From assembly GCA_025201375.1 (NCBI GenBank), contig JAIWZP010000060.1, forward strand, positions 62,001-126,000: 64,000 bases of DNA, in the 5' to 3' direction. Positions 22,515 through 34,886 of this stretch are shown here, in pieces. Both the position numbers and the translations under genes were made by a program. Origin of the DNA: Gongronella butleri. Lineage: Eukaryota; Mucoromycota; Mucoromycetes; Mucorales; Cunninghamellaceae. Every line of letters begins with the position of its first letter. Within the stretch, counting starts at the first letter, position 1. The notes beneath the pieces were generated by a model. That model ran no database searches and was not told the DNA's origin. It saw only the letters and a program-made list of their open reading frames with translations.

Positions 22515-25500
22515 TTTTGATCACAGATTCACTTGAGATGAGTCGCGCGTCGATACGTTGGGCCGTTGTCGTGTGCACCACGAAAATGGACAAAACCTTA
22601 CTCACTTTGGCTGGGCCCCTCTGGATCTTGATCATCGGGTCCTATATTTGAGCTGAAGAATGCTGGACACAAAACATTAACAATGTCAAGTTTTTTCAGA
22701 GATCGGATCACTCAGTGCTGACAAAATGCGTTTTGCATAAAATCAGGGCCAAATCAGTGTCAAAACGATCCCTGAAGGCTAACTCGCCGAGAACACGACG
22801 CGATGTCTTCAAACCACAAACGCTTTTACCGCGTTTGACCGCTGATTCATTTGAAGCGACTCAAGCGTCGGGGCGCTCAGCCGTTGCCGTAGTACGAGAC
22901 AAAATTCTGCTGAACGTACCCCATTTACGCCTATGAAACTGGCGCTTTCTCAGAAACTCACTCATCTGGTCCCAAATTTGGACCAGTTGATGGTAGACCC
23001 AGTTCTTCGGTGTTGTTTCGTTTTTTTCGCAAATCGGATCTCTCAGTCGCGAGAAAGCTCGAGATTCGTGTTTGCTAGTGAAATCTAGCGCAAAATAATA
23101 TTTTACGTGTTTCTCTCGATGAGGCTGATTATCTGGCTCCAAATTTAGGTCAGTGGTCGATGCTCGACCCAAAAAGTCGACAATGTCAAGTTTTTCCCAA
23201 TTCGGATCACTCAGTCCTGAGAAAATGCATTTTTCATAAAATCAGGGCCAAACCATGATCCAAAAGAGCCCTCAAGGCTAACTTGCCGAAAACTCGAAGC
23301 GATGTCCCCAAACCACAAGCGCTTTTACCGTGTTTGGCGGCTGATTCATTTGAGGTGGCTCTTGCGTCGGGGAGCTCAGCTGTTGCCGCTGTATGAGACC
23401 AAATGGTGCTGACAATGCCCCCTTTTTTACGCCCATGAAACTGGTGCTTCGTCAGAACTTGTTGCTCATCAGCTCCCAAATTCGGATCAGTTGATGGTAG
23501 ATCCAGTTCTCCAACGGTAATACATAACTTATTTCGCGAATCGGATCACTTGGTCTCGAGAAATCTCGAGATTCGTGTTTGCTAGTGAAAACCCAGCGAC
23601 AAACAATACTGTATTTTACGCGTTTCTCCCGATGAGGCTGACCATATGACACGTTGGCGCCAAATTTAGACCAGTGGATACTTGACCCAGAACTTCGATA
23701 GTTCGATTACAGTATTCCAAGGTTTTTTTAGAAATCGGATTACTCAGTACTGAGAAAACGCATTTTGCATACCGTAAAAAAATCAGGGCCAGACGGCCAA
23801 ATCAGGATCAAAACGACACCTGAAGGCCAACTCACCAAAAAATCGACACGATGTTCCCAAACCACAAGCACTTTTACCGCGTTTGGCCGCTGATTCATTT
23901 GGAGTGACTCATGTGTCGAGGCGCTCAGGTGAAAACAACGCCCAGGGCCAATCGTAGAGCCAAAATAATATTTTACGCGTTTTTCGTTTTTCGGGGGTAC
24001 TGTAAAATCATACAGTACTTGGATCACGGGCAAAGATCACAACTTTGATATTTCGGCGCGTCTCCTTTTCCATTAACGAATACTGTAAAAATCCTTTAAT
24101 AAAAAACCTAAAGGTTAACTCAGACGGTTGTGGACTTCTGATGAAATCCTCAAAAAAATGCTGATTTTCACAAATGCAATCTTAAACACGGCAAGCCATG
24201 ACCTATGAGTAGATCGCCTCCAAAACTGATTTACTGTAGTAGGCCATTACGCCATTTTGTCGCGTCTTTTTTTCAACATGTCGTTGAAAATCAGAGGCCT
24301 GTTGAGTCGTTGTGCAGATGAATCCAAAGTGTCTACAACAACTCTACATTTTTTTTCACAAATTCAGCAGTGGCTGTCGAAATATTATTTTTTTGTGGAT
24401 CGCCATGAAACTGGCACCATTATTCAAAAGAAGCACGGAGCCACGGACGCTCGGCCGTCATTTCTGGAATGTTTGTTTACAGTATTTGGCCGATGCGCGC
24501 GACCTTTGCTTGTACGCTTCTTGTGAAAGGCTGAAAGCCGTTCAAACATTACAAAAAATATTAACCTCGATGTTCTCCGCAACTGATTGGACGACATACG
24601 GCGCTTTTACTATAAAATGTCAAAAGCACCATCTGTTAAATCTCTATTGAACGAGCGAGACCAGTTTCATCGGTGGATGGCTAAAATTCGTAGAGAAAAT
24701 CCACTTTTTCATCAAAATCTTTGATCGCGATTTGCGCCACAGCAGTCTAGTCGACCCCCGATTTTTATTACAGTTTTACCAACAAATAGGGGGGTAAAGC
24801 ATCTAATGGGATGACTTGCAGGTTACAGCGTGCTAGCTTGCTTGGGTTTTTATAACTTTTTGCATCGGCCATTTCACCATCAGCCTCCTCCTGCAGCCCA
24901 CCACCACGCACTCGGCGCACAAAAAGGTGCAAAATGTAAAAAATAAAAAAATACTCAAAAAATTCCTCCGTGCAATTTACGCACCTTAATTTGGAAGTCT
25001 CAAACCTTAAATATTTGCAAAAAAATCTGGCCAAAGTAGGCAATTTTCTCTGTCGATCGCCGTTCATGCGTCACTCTGGGCTTTTTTCTTACCTTCGGGC
25101 GATATGACATTTTGTCTGCCAATAGCAAATTGTCGGAGCTACCTTTTTGGGATGCATTGATCATCCGGAGTTTGAAATTTCCCAAAATTGGCATTTTCTG
25201 TGATTGAAATGTGTGACCCCTGAGTGACCCCTGAGTGACCCCTGAATTTTTCAAAAGTGATCGTAGCGCTTTGGGAGTTTAAGCTTTTTTGTTGCAAGTT
25301 TCATGTTGAATGCGATGCAGCTGTTTTTGAACGGGCACAGCCAAGCAGATGGCTAGATAAATGCAACTTGGGCCAAATTTGGGGATTTTGGAATTTGCGG
25401 GTCCAAAAAAATCGCGCGGGCCCATCCTGACAGGCAGACAGGGTGACAGTAGTGGGCTGTAGATCAGCCCATGACACGAGTTTCGTTCACAGTTTGTCTG

Positions 25501-25620
25501 TAAAAAAATTTAGGGAGGCACAGTTACAGCAGCCGGCAAAGTCTGAAAACATGCTTTCTTCTGTCTTCTCGTTTTCAAAGAGCAAATGTGTATATTTTTG
25601 TGCAGTGTACGGTGGACAGT
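22515..25620 (+). repeat. Dispersed repeat family, copy B (longest)
   Basis: This is the longest member of a family with copies at 2430-2905 and 37715-39610. The left block (22520-22660) matches 37724-37915. The middle holds a ~500-bp tandem array. 24680-24850 matches 37960-38110, and 25148-25540 matches 39177-39545. Copy C lacks the portion corresponding to about 22690-24660, and copy A lacks 24645-25255. TGACCCCTGAG is tandemly repeated near 25213-25245. No long or conserved frame, so no transposase or polymerase can be assigned. Confidence 0.8.
22676..24010 (+). repeat. About 500-bp tandem array, 2 full units plus a deleted third
   Basis: The anchor CGGATCACTCAG-like sequence recurs at 22704, 23203 and 23736, giving spacings of 499 and 533 bp. 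Each unit then carries AAAATGC(G)TTTT(G/T)CATA, ATCAGGGCCAAA, CCACAA(A/G)CGCTTTTACCG and GCTGATTCATTTG in the same order. The third unit jumps from a CTCAGGTGAAAAC point to the TAATATTTTACGCGTTT end, implying an internal deletion. Confidence 0.85.
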
Positions 25621-27656
25621 TTATCATATTATGAACGTACAGTATAATAATACTGTACAACAGTGAAGATGCTGTACAGCTGTACTGTACCGGTGGTACT
25701 GTACGTAGAAGCACGAGTGATGTACTGTACTGTACAGTACAGTATACGGTAAAAGTGACAGCAAGCGTCAAATCCGCTCAACGAGACAAAAAAACACAAA
25801 ACGAATTGCAACAAATTGAGAATTGAGATTGCTCTTTATTTGCTAAATGGTCTGGCTTTCCAGGTGTTTGTGCAGGATTGGGCTACGCGACAGAATCAAA
25901 CCACAAATCAGTCGCGTGCTGTTGACAAAAGTTTCAAGCTGATCGTGCAGAGAAATCGTCGACAAGACGACAACACGCGATTTCGGAAATCACGCCTATG
26001 ATAACGGCGAGCACTCGCAGGGACACACCCTTGAGACAAGTAATCGGTGGGTATAAGAACAACGATACCGAAGATCACAGGTGTGTCAACGCGTCGTTGC
26101 TTTCGCAAAGATTGCCTTTGAGATACAGTATTGTCATACCGGTATATAAAACAGTTTTACTGACAAACTGTGCGATTTGGCTGCCATCGTATGGCATAAT
26201 ACATTGTACTGTAGCTTTGCAAGTACTGTGAAATTCGTCATGCAACTGCTCCCGAGCGACGGTCATCAAAACCTAAATCATAAAAGATGCCAGTGGTATA
26301 GTAGATAAGCGCATGAAGTGATGTGTTTTATGCGCAGCGACGATTTTTTTTTAAGACATTGAAGGTCACATTATCCTCAATCATGTAAAAAAAAATTGCA
26401 GCCAAAGAAACGCTCAGAATAAGCACGCGAGGAGGCAGGGCTATTCATTACTGTATTAGGGTATGCTCAATTTGTATCTTTGAGCGAGGTTGCTCGTTGT
26501 TGATTTGGCAATCGTGCCACAATTTGTTATGATATAAAGGTCCATGCTCAGGCATTTTGCATGCAAGCATGCGACGTGTGGATTTCGCATCACGGGACAA
26601 AGATGCGCGTGGTTGGCTCCACACGCGGATTCCATGCCGGAAAGCACTTTTTTATTTATTTTTGTGCCTTTCCACGTTTTCAATCAAGCACGCCATTGAT
26701 GAGAAGGGGAGGCGGTTAGACGGCCAAGTGTATCTATCTAATTTAAATGCACTTTGGGGGGTGATTTGATTGCGGCATTCACATCCCGCAAAGGAAACAT
26801 GCTTGGGCTAGCCAAACTTGGCTGGAAAGGAAAGCAAGGGAAAAAAGGATCGGCGCCAGAGCGGGGATAGCCAAGCAGTCCTTGCTTTGCTGGCGCTTGT
26901 GGGCTAAAAAAAAAAAAAAAAAGCTAGCCAGGCGTGGATGCAGCATCCTGTACATTGATTTGGTGGTGTCCACGCCCGCTGACGCCATTTTTTTTTTTTT
27001 TTTTTGCCCCGGCGGCCTGGGAGCGCGGAGAGAGAGAGAGAGAGGTGGGGGTGCATGGCCCACGTTCCATGTGGACGGTGGGTTGTCTATCCATAGGCGG
27101 CCAATCAACAAGCCCAAGGTGGATGGACATATTTGGGGAAATTCAGCCAAATCCAGCTCCGTACAATTTATGGATCCAATTTTTTTTCTCTTGGCTAACC
27201 ACCGATATTCCATCGTCTTCTGCAAAAGCCCGAGCTTCTTTTAAGTGGAAGAAGCTAATTTAAAAGCAGGGGGACCGCACGCATCATGCACACAGGGGGC
27301 GAATTGGAAGCAAAGCGCGTTAAACTTGATTTGTGCACAGTTGCCTAGGAAAAAAAAAATAGACGGTGACCTGACAACTGATAGATGAGTGTGATTTAGG
27401 CTTGTTTCTTGGAATCAAAAAGGATGGGCGAGTGCCAAAAGAAGAACTAGCATCAAAGAGGAGTTTTAAATCAAAGGATTGTCGCCTTGTGTCACAAAAT
27501 GTTCCATTTTTCTTGCCCTATCGATCCATCTTTAGGTTCGACAAAAATAGAAATCGGCTTGCAAAAAAAAAAAAAAGGGTCGCCTTCCTCGTCTGTTCGC
27601 TTCTTCTTTTCTTTTCATCATCTTCTTTCTTGCTTCATCAAGTCTGTCTATCTATC
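25621..27656. other. Intergenic, repeat island edge to GMD promoter
   Basis: No gene recognised. 25621-26460 is rich in TACTGTA-type words. A GA microsatellite lies at 27028-27044, and T/A homopolymers are frequent from 26900 onward. Confidence 0.6.
25723..25744. repeat. 22-bp perfect palindrome of TACTGTAC units
   Basis: A self-complementary run built of TACTGTAC-type words, part of a dense cluster at 25650-25745 that includes several more TACTGTAC words. Confidence 0.9.
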
Positions 27657-29119
27657 ATGGCTACTGAAAGTGTCTTTGCTGCGTCCAAAATCACCAACCA
27701 GAACTCCCTCTCTATTGAAGAGTATCGTGCTCGCAAGGTGGCCTTGATCACTGGTAAGTTTGTCTTTGGATAGAGCAGTAAAAGAGGATGCAAGGGTGGG
27801 TGGGGGACGGAGGGACGGGAGAAAAGAAGGTGAAAGTGGGCGGAAAGGAAGCGGGAAAGGGGGCTCTATGGTCCTTTTTTTTCTTCTTTTTTTTTTTTAT
27901 CTCTCGTTTGAGCCTCCCCACTACCCGGCGCGTCCGTTTTTTTTCTTTCAGGTGATCTAACTGACTGATTATTTTAAAATTGACAGGTATCACTGGTCAA
28001 GATGGCTCCTACTTGGCCGAATTCTTGTTGTCCAAGGGCTATGAGGTCCACGGCATCATCCGCCGCTCTTCCTCGTTCAACACTGGCCGCATTGAGCACA
28101 TTTACAAGGACAGCCACGAGACTGGTAAGCAATTGGTCCGTTTTGTGGAGGCAATTGGACGCGCCACAAACAAAAAAAGAGGCATAAATGGCTGATTTTT
28201 TTATTATTTATTTTTTTTTTTATCAGGTGTCAAGTTCTTCTTGCATCACGGTGATTTGACCGACTCCACGTGCTTGGTGCACATTGTGTCTCAAGTCCAG
28301 CCCACTGAAATTTACAACTTGGCTGCTCAATCGCACGTCAAGGTGTCTTTTGACATGTCCGAGTACACTGGTGATGTCGATGCCCTTGGCACTCTGCGCC
28401 TGTTGGACGCCATCCGCACGTGTGGTCTTTCTGATCGCGTGCGCTTCTACCAAGCCTCCACCTCTGAGCTGTACGGCAAGGTTGTCGAGACTCCCCAAAA
28501 GGAGACCACGCCCTTCTACCCTCGCTCGCCCTATGGTGTTGCCAAGCTGTATGGCTACTGGATCGTCGTCAACTACCGCGAGTCCTACAACATGTACGCG
28601 TGCAATGGCATCCTGTTCAACCACGAATCTCCCCGCCGTGGCCGCACCTTTGTCACCCGCAAGATCAGCCGTGCTGTCGCCGACATCCACTTGGGTCGCC
28701 AGGAATGCTTGTATTTGGGCAACATTGACGCCAAGCGCGATTGGGGCCACGCCAAGGACTACGTCGAGGGCATGTGGCTCATGCTCCAGCAGGACGAGCC
28801 CGAAGACTTTGTCCTTGCCACGGGCGAGACCCACACTGTGCGTTCGTACGTCGAAAAGGCCTTTGCCGTCACTGGCCGCAAGATCGTCTGGGAGGGCGAG
28901 GGCGTCAATGAGATTGGCAAGGATGCTGAGACTGGCAAGGTCCGCGTCCGCATCGACCCCAAGTACTTCCGTCCCGCTGAGGTCGAGCTTTTGCTCGGTG
29001 ACCCCACCAAGGCCAAGGAAAAGTTGGGCTGGGCCCGCAAGGTCACCTACGACGAATTGGTCACCGAGATGGTCGTCGCCGACGTCCAAGGCGGCTTGAA
29101 CAATGACACCAACAACTAA
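27657..29119 (+). CDS. GMD: GDP-mannose 4,6-dehydratase
   Basis: Converts GDP-D-mannose to GDP-4-keto-6-deoxymannose, the first step towards GDP-L-fucose or GDP-rhamnose, using bound NADP; cytosolic. Three exons: 27657-27753, 27987-28124 and 28227-29119, 375 aa, the normal family length. The Rossmann glycine motif reads [16 protein letters not shown] near residue 30 and is interrupted by the first intron. The short-chain dehydrogenase Tyr-x3-Lys is in [12 protein letters not shown], and the catalytic Ser/Thr-Glu region in [21 protein letters not shown] is typical of nucleotide-sugar binding in GMD. The 3' flank has AATAAA near 29272. The partner epimerase-reductase is not in this window. Confidence 0.96.
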
Positions 29120-29716
29120 AGTCGCTTTAAAGTGTCAATGGATTCCCCCCTTCCCATCCCTGTTTTTTTTTTCCTCTTGTCAACTCTTTTCCGCCCTGTT
29201 TTGTTTTAGAATCACATCAAAATCCCTCATACACGAATCTTTCCTGAATCTTCTGTAAATTGCTCGAAAAAAAATAAATCCTTCGTTGCTCAATGTGCCA
29301 AAAAAAAAAAAAAAAGCGACGACTGCATGGAAACGATAAAAATGCACTGTTTCAGCCTGCAAACGTCTGACAAATCCGCCAATGGCACTTGAACCAATCA
29401 GAACCAGCTAATTTGAGTTGCCGCAGTCTGGGCCAATCGTTATGAAATGGAGGAATCCTCCATTGTTTCTTTGTTTGGTCTCTCTTCCTTGCTTTTTTCA
29501 CTTTTCCCCCTTGTGTAGGCCGTCCTTGCTCATCCTTGTTGCCTTGCTTGTTGTACGTACACATTCTTTTATATACCTCTTGCATTCAATTCACTCAAAA
29601 ACACACACACACACACGCACACACACAGCCAGTGACAAGAGGTACGACACTTTTTTGATTTTCGACTTTTTTTTCTTGTTTTTTGTGCTGACGATTTCTC
29701 TCTCGTTCTTTAAAAG
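29120..29716. other. GMD 3' flank and TFIIB promoter
   Basis: Contains AATAAA for GMD near 29272, a TATA-like TTTATATA at about 29568-29575, and a CA microsatellite (about 29600-29628) in the probable 5' leader of TFIIB. Confidence 0.6.
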
Positions 29717-30956
29717 ATGACTTCGACTATCCCCTTCCCTCTCCGTGAACCTGCGGCAAGCGACGAACCTCAGGCATTCCAGCCAAATCTCAATGTTCGC
29801 TTGATTTGCCCCGATTGCCGCGTGTCGCCGCCTCATATTGTCGAGGAATTCGCCTCTGGGGACTTGGTCTGTGGCGATTGTGGCCTGGTGCTTGGCGACC
29901 GTATCATCGACACACGCTCCGAGTGGCGTACCTTTGCCAATGACGAGGGCGATGTACGATAAGTGGAAAAAAAAGAGAAAAAAAGAATAGCATTCGATTT
30001 GATTGCGTGTTTATCCTTTCTTTCTTTTTTTTTTTTTCTGCTTCTTCATCCATTTGCTTCTCTTTTTTTTTGGCCTGGGCATTCTCTCACTCGTCACTTT
30101 TTTTTTTTTTCTCTCGATGGCACCCACTTTTTCCCGCTTTTTTCCACTTTTTTTTCTTTGGCTTTTGATTTGATAGGATCCTTCGCGTGTTGGTGCGGCT
30201 GCGAACCCGCTGTTAGATGGCGACCAGCTCGAAACGGTGATTTCACGACGGGATGGCGGGTCGGGCACCGCTCGTGACCTCAACAAGACGGTGGGCAAGG
30301 CCAATGCGATGAAGGGCGAGCGCAATTTGGTGCAGACGTACAAGGAGATTGGAGCCATGTGCGATTCGATCTCACTGTCCAAGATTGTGAGCGACACGGC
30401 CAAGCAATTGTACAAGCGCGTGGAAGACGAGAAGCTGCTGCGCGGCAAATCGAGCGACGCGATCATTGCCGCGTGCATCTTCATTGCGTGCCGCCAGGAA
30501 AAGGTTGGCCGCACGTTTAGGGAAATCTGCGCGTTGACACGTGTGCCGAAAAAGGAGATTGGCCGCTGCTACAAGACATTGCAAGCCAAGCTGCAGACAA
30601 ACACCACCATCATGAATTCCGAGGACCTCATGTCGCGCTTTTGCTCCAATTTGCAGCTGCCAAACTTTGTGCAAAAGGCCGGCATCGACCTGGTCAAGCG
30701 CGCCAAGGAGGTCGGCACCCTTGCCGGCAAATCGCCCATTTCCGTCGCCGCCGCTTGCATCTACCTCGTGTCTTACCTCTATCGTATACCCAAAACCACC
30801 CGTGAAATCGCCCATGTCGCTGGCGTCTCCGAAGTCACCATCAAATCCGCTTACAAGACCCTCCATGCCGAACGTACAAAGCTCATTGACATTGATGCCT
30901 TGCGCGCCAAGCCCAATGGCGAGGGTTTGTCCTTTGAGGATCTCGCCTCTCCTTGA
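29717..30956 (+). CDS. Transcription initiation factor TFIIB
   Basis: General factor for RNA polymerase II that bridges TBP-bound promoter DNA and polymerase. Two exons: 29717-29953 and 30177-30956, 338 aa. The N-terminal zinc ribbon has CPDC and CGDC pairs (residues about 35-60), followed by the B-reader/linker region [20 protein letters not shown]. Two cyclin-like repeats follow, starting near [18 protein letters not shown] and near [15 protein letters not shown], with the second containing [15 protein letters not shown] and [11 protein letters not shown]. The intron sits at the end of the ribbon/linker in phase 0. Length agrees with yeast Sua7 and human TFIIB. Confidence 0.97.
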
Positions 30957-31422
30957 TTTCACCCCCTCCCCTTCTTCCCGCTCTCCTTTAGGCTCTCATC
31001 CCCCATCCTGTCAATCATCCATTCCCTTTTTTTTTTTCTTTTTTCTTTTTTTGTTATAGTGGCTCTTTTTTTCTCCCCCCCCCCCAGATACGCTTTGCTT
31101 TGCCAATTGTGTGTCTCACTTGTGCCTCTTTTTCCCTCCCCCCCTTTTTTTTTATGGGCCAATGCCGATTGAAAAAAAACCCCAATTGTAAAATAAAAAA
31201 AAACAAACACGCATTTGAAAACAACGTGACCACCAGAAAAAAAAAACCAGTATATAAAATAACGAGCTGCCATGGCCACCGCGCCTTTTTCTCTCTCCCT
31301 CTCTCCGCTCCGGCGCCTGCAAACCCTTTTTTTTCACCCCCGTCCCACTCCCCCAATTTATCAATTTCTCTTTTTCCAAAATTTATTTTCATATCCAACG
31401 GCTTTATTCACAACAGCGTGCC
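30957..31422. other. TFIIB 3' flank and GH35 promoter
   Basis: Homopolymer-rich (T, C and A runs). A TATA-like TATATAAA lies at 31251-31258, about 165 bp upstream of the GH35 ATG. No gene seen. Confidence 0.6.
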
Positions 31423-34400
31423 ATGGGCGATATGACTCCGTTGTATTCCTTGTTCGCCTTGCTGCCCATCTTGCTGTCTGGCTTTATCCTGTACACGCAC
31501 CGCCGCACGTATGGGTCGCTTGATATTTCAACCGAGTCTGTGGCCTACCAGCGCCAAGAGTATCACTCGCTGCTGGACTGGGACAAGTATGCCTTGCAAA
31601 TTGTCGGCCGGCCGTCGTTGGTGCTTGCAGGCGAGTTTCATTATTGGCGCTATCCAGACCGGTCGCGTTGGGAGCACATTTTGCAGCAATACCGCGCGCT
31701 CGGATTCAATGCCATTCGTATCTATTTCCATTGGGGATTCCACTCGCCGGACGATGGCGTCTACCTGTTTGACGACAATCGCGACGTGGACTATCTTTTG
31801 AATCTTTGTGAGGCCATGGGGATCTATGTGCTCGCTGCACCAGGTCCATACATCTGTGCCGAGTCGCAAGGTGGTGGCTACCCGGCGTGGCTCGTTGCCA
31901 AGCGTCAATTGCGCATCCGACACAACAAAATCATGCTCTGGCGCACATACGACCCCGAATTCGCCTCCTACGAGGTCCAATGGATGGACAACATCCTGCC
32001 CATCCTTGCGCGCCATCAAATCACCGACAACACTGACACAAAACGCGGCTGCGTCCTTGGCGTCCAAATCGACAATGAGCTCTTTGAGACAATGAATGGC
32101 ATCTTGCCTGTCGGTCTCCACGACCAGATGCGCATCCTTGCAAAGGCCGCACGCGACGCGGGCATCACGGTCCCGCTCTTCACCAACGATGGCTTTGAGG
32201 AAGGCGGATGGATCCCTCATCGTCCGTCCAATTTTTGGTCAAAGCATCCCTTTGGCATTGATCTTTATGGTTTTGACAAATATGTTGGTGAGTTTCCCCA
32301 CCCCCCAAATTGGCCACGTCATGTGGTGCTGAGCGCCTTTTTTTTTTGTTCTTTTATGGATAGTCTTTGCCCCAGCAAGCTCGCCAAAGTCATGGCTCAT
32401 TGATGGCGACACCGTGGCCAATGATTGGCAGGATTGGGATCCCAAGACCGTGGAAAAGGGCATGGACAAGCTCGAAAAGACCGTTCGTGGCTACGGCGGC
32501 GGCGCCGCACAGGTAAAAGAAAAAAAAAAACGAAAAAAAAAAACGAAAAAAGCGCGTTTTACTGCCATTTACCCATGGGCTGACGACATTTTTTTTTGTT
32601 TTCTAGTCGCCCATGTTCCTCCCCGAAATGCAAGGCGGCTGGTTCAACCACTATCAATTGCAGCACACGTACGACCAGATTTACGACTTTTATGGCGAGC
32701 ATCTGACACGCATCCTCTTTGAAACGTCCTTGGCTCAAGGTGTTACGGCGCTTGGCGTTTATATTCCCTATGGTGGTACCAATTGGGGCACGTTGGGTGA
32801 CCCGTGAGTACCAGAACAGAAAAAAAAAAGAACAGAGAAACAGAAAAAAAAAACAAATGAGGCACGCGTATTGATTGCTTTTTTTCCCAGGGACGTCTAT
32901 ACATCGTATGACTATTCCGCGTGCATTCGTGAATATGGCTACACGTCGTCACGGGGGCGGCAGTTGCGCAAGGCGCTCTTGTTTGTGCAATCGTTTGAAT
33001 CGCTGTTTGCCCGCACCGATGCCACGCGGCACCCTTCTGTAACGTCGCGCACGCCGCACGTGATCCAGCGCCAACGTGTGTCCGTGGATGCCGAACAAAA
33101 CGCCACGTTTACGTTTTTCCGCAACTTTGATCGCGAAAAGCGCGCGGTCCACGATGTTTTCGTCAACCACGAAGGCCACACGTTCACCATGGGCGTGCAA
33201 TTCCCGTACCGCACGTCGTTCATCGCGCTCGGCAATTACACCACGGTCAATGGCCTGCATCTCGTCCAATCGACACTGCCCATCCTGGCTCGCATGGTTC
33301 AACCGCGTACAAACGAGGAAATCTGGTTCATTGAGCCCAATGCCGTGGGCGCTCTCGCTTTTGTCGACAAGGCCATGGATGTCACGGGTGATATGCAGCA
33401 TCCGGTCCTGCAGCGCCAGGATGGCGTGTCGTTGCTGCGCTTTGACAAGCCACGCGGGTGGACAAAGCTCACAACGACCACAGGTTACCTTTATTTGTTG
33501 GGTTTGGACAAGGAAGAGGCCATGACCATCTATGCGGACTTTCAATTACCGTACTGGCACAAGGACACGCCCAATGCGGCCGCGTCTGGAGCGCCACATC
33601 TCGTTGCTTGGGGCGCAGACACGCTCTATTTTGACAAAAAGACCAATGCGCTGCAAATCGAGCAAAATGTCCACGATCAAAAGGTGCACGTGGTGACGTG
33701 GACACACAGCAAGGACGCACGTCTGCAGCCGGCCACGCCGCAGCCACCGAAAATGCAAACGCAAGCGCAGGATGACGACAGTGCCATATTGTCCAGTCCG
33801 TCGCTCGGTGTGCCATATCACACCGTGTTGCCCCTGGCCGACCATCACCAGGACACGCTCGTCATCGATCGTCCACTCACGCATTGGCAGACCAGAGACA
33901 TGCAATGGGACAAATTGGCATGGGCGCCGCTTGCAAAGGACAAAAAGGGCAATTTGCTCTTTGACGCCATTGATTACCATTTCACGAGCGGCCACGTTTT
34001 GTATCGCAATGTGTTTACGACCCCGCCCACATCCAGCCCACGTGTCCAACTCACGCTCAATGCTCGCCATCGCGCCACCGTGATCATGAATGGCCGCATC
34101 CTCGGCGGCCACACCACATACTCGCGCCAATTGTTCATGCCTGGCGCCAAGATTGGGCCTGATCCTTACTTCCTTGGGTCGCGCACTTATGATCTCACCC
34201 CGTACTTGTCTCATGAAGGTGATTTGAACAACACGCTCATTGTCCTCGTCGACAGCTTCGGCCTCAATCGCCAGGCATTCATCATGAACGATATTCGAAA
34301 CCCGCGCGGCATCATCAAGGCCAAATTGCACGGCATTCCGCTGTCCACGCACCCGACCCATCAATGGCACATTGCCGGCGTCGATGTGCGCAAGCTGCAT

Positions 34401-34886
34401 GAGCCGTTCAACAGTGCAGGATTCCCCGATGAGAAATTGGATGTGCCAATGGCCTCGTTTAAGCCACAAACGTCGCTTTCCGGAGGCGCGTCCCTCACCA
34501 CCATCCCGCTGGACCCCGCACAGGGCGTGCAATGGTGGCAGGCGTCCTTTAGCCACAAGGTGCCCAGCAAGCAGCGCATCCCGCTCTGCATGCACCTCGA
34601 TGGCGAGTGGACAGGCAAGGTATTCCTCAATGGCAAACTCATTGGCCTCTACTATGGCAACGGCGACGGCCCACAACACGACTTTTATTTGCCAGACGAC
34701 TGGATCCAGTCGTCAAACAACGTGCTGCGCATCCTCGCCTATGCTTGGACACCCACAGAGGCCGCCGTCGCCATCCGCGGCTGGCGCACGGATTTCCCAG
34801 GATCCGGCAACGTCCTCAACGTCTCCCAGGTCGATACCCGTCTCGCAGCTGACTACATGGTGTGGTCGGATCAAATCGCGTTCTAG
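31423..34886 (+). CDS. GH35 beta-galactosidase with N-terminal membrane anchor
   Basis: Retaining glycoside hydrolase that removes terminal beta-galactosyl residues, expected in the secretory pathway or outside the cell. Four exons: 31423-32287, 32364-32512, 32607-32803 and 32891-34886, 1068 aa. Residues about 5-24 are hydrophobic and followed by HRR, so they act as a signal peptide or type II anchor. Family landmarks are AGEFHYWRYPDRSRWEHIL, the GPYICAESQGGGYPAWL stretch, the acid/base Glu in GVQIDNELF, the probable nucleophile Glu in FLPEMQGGWFNHY and IPYGGTNWGTLGDP. A long C-terminal half probably forms beta-sandwich domains. Most family enzymes read CAEWxxGG where this one has CAESQGGG, so substrate preference may differ. 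Confidence 0.93.

Noticed and set aside
28223..29089. 288-aa antisense frame opposite GMD
   Set aside because: A shadow frame produced by the codon bias of the real gene; the same explains long antisense frames opposite GH35, H3 and H2A.
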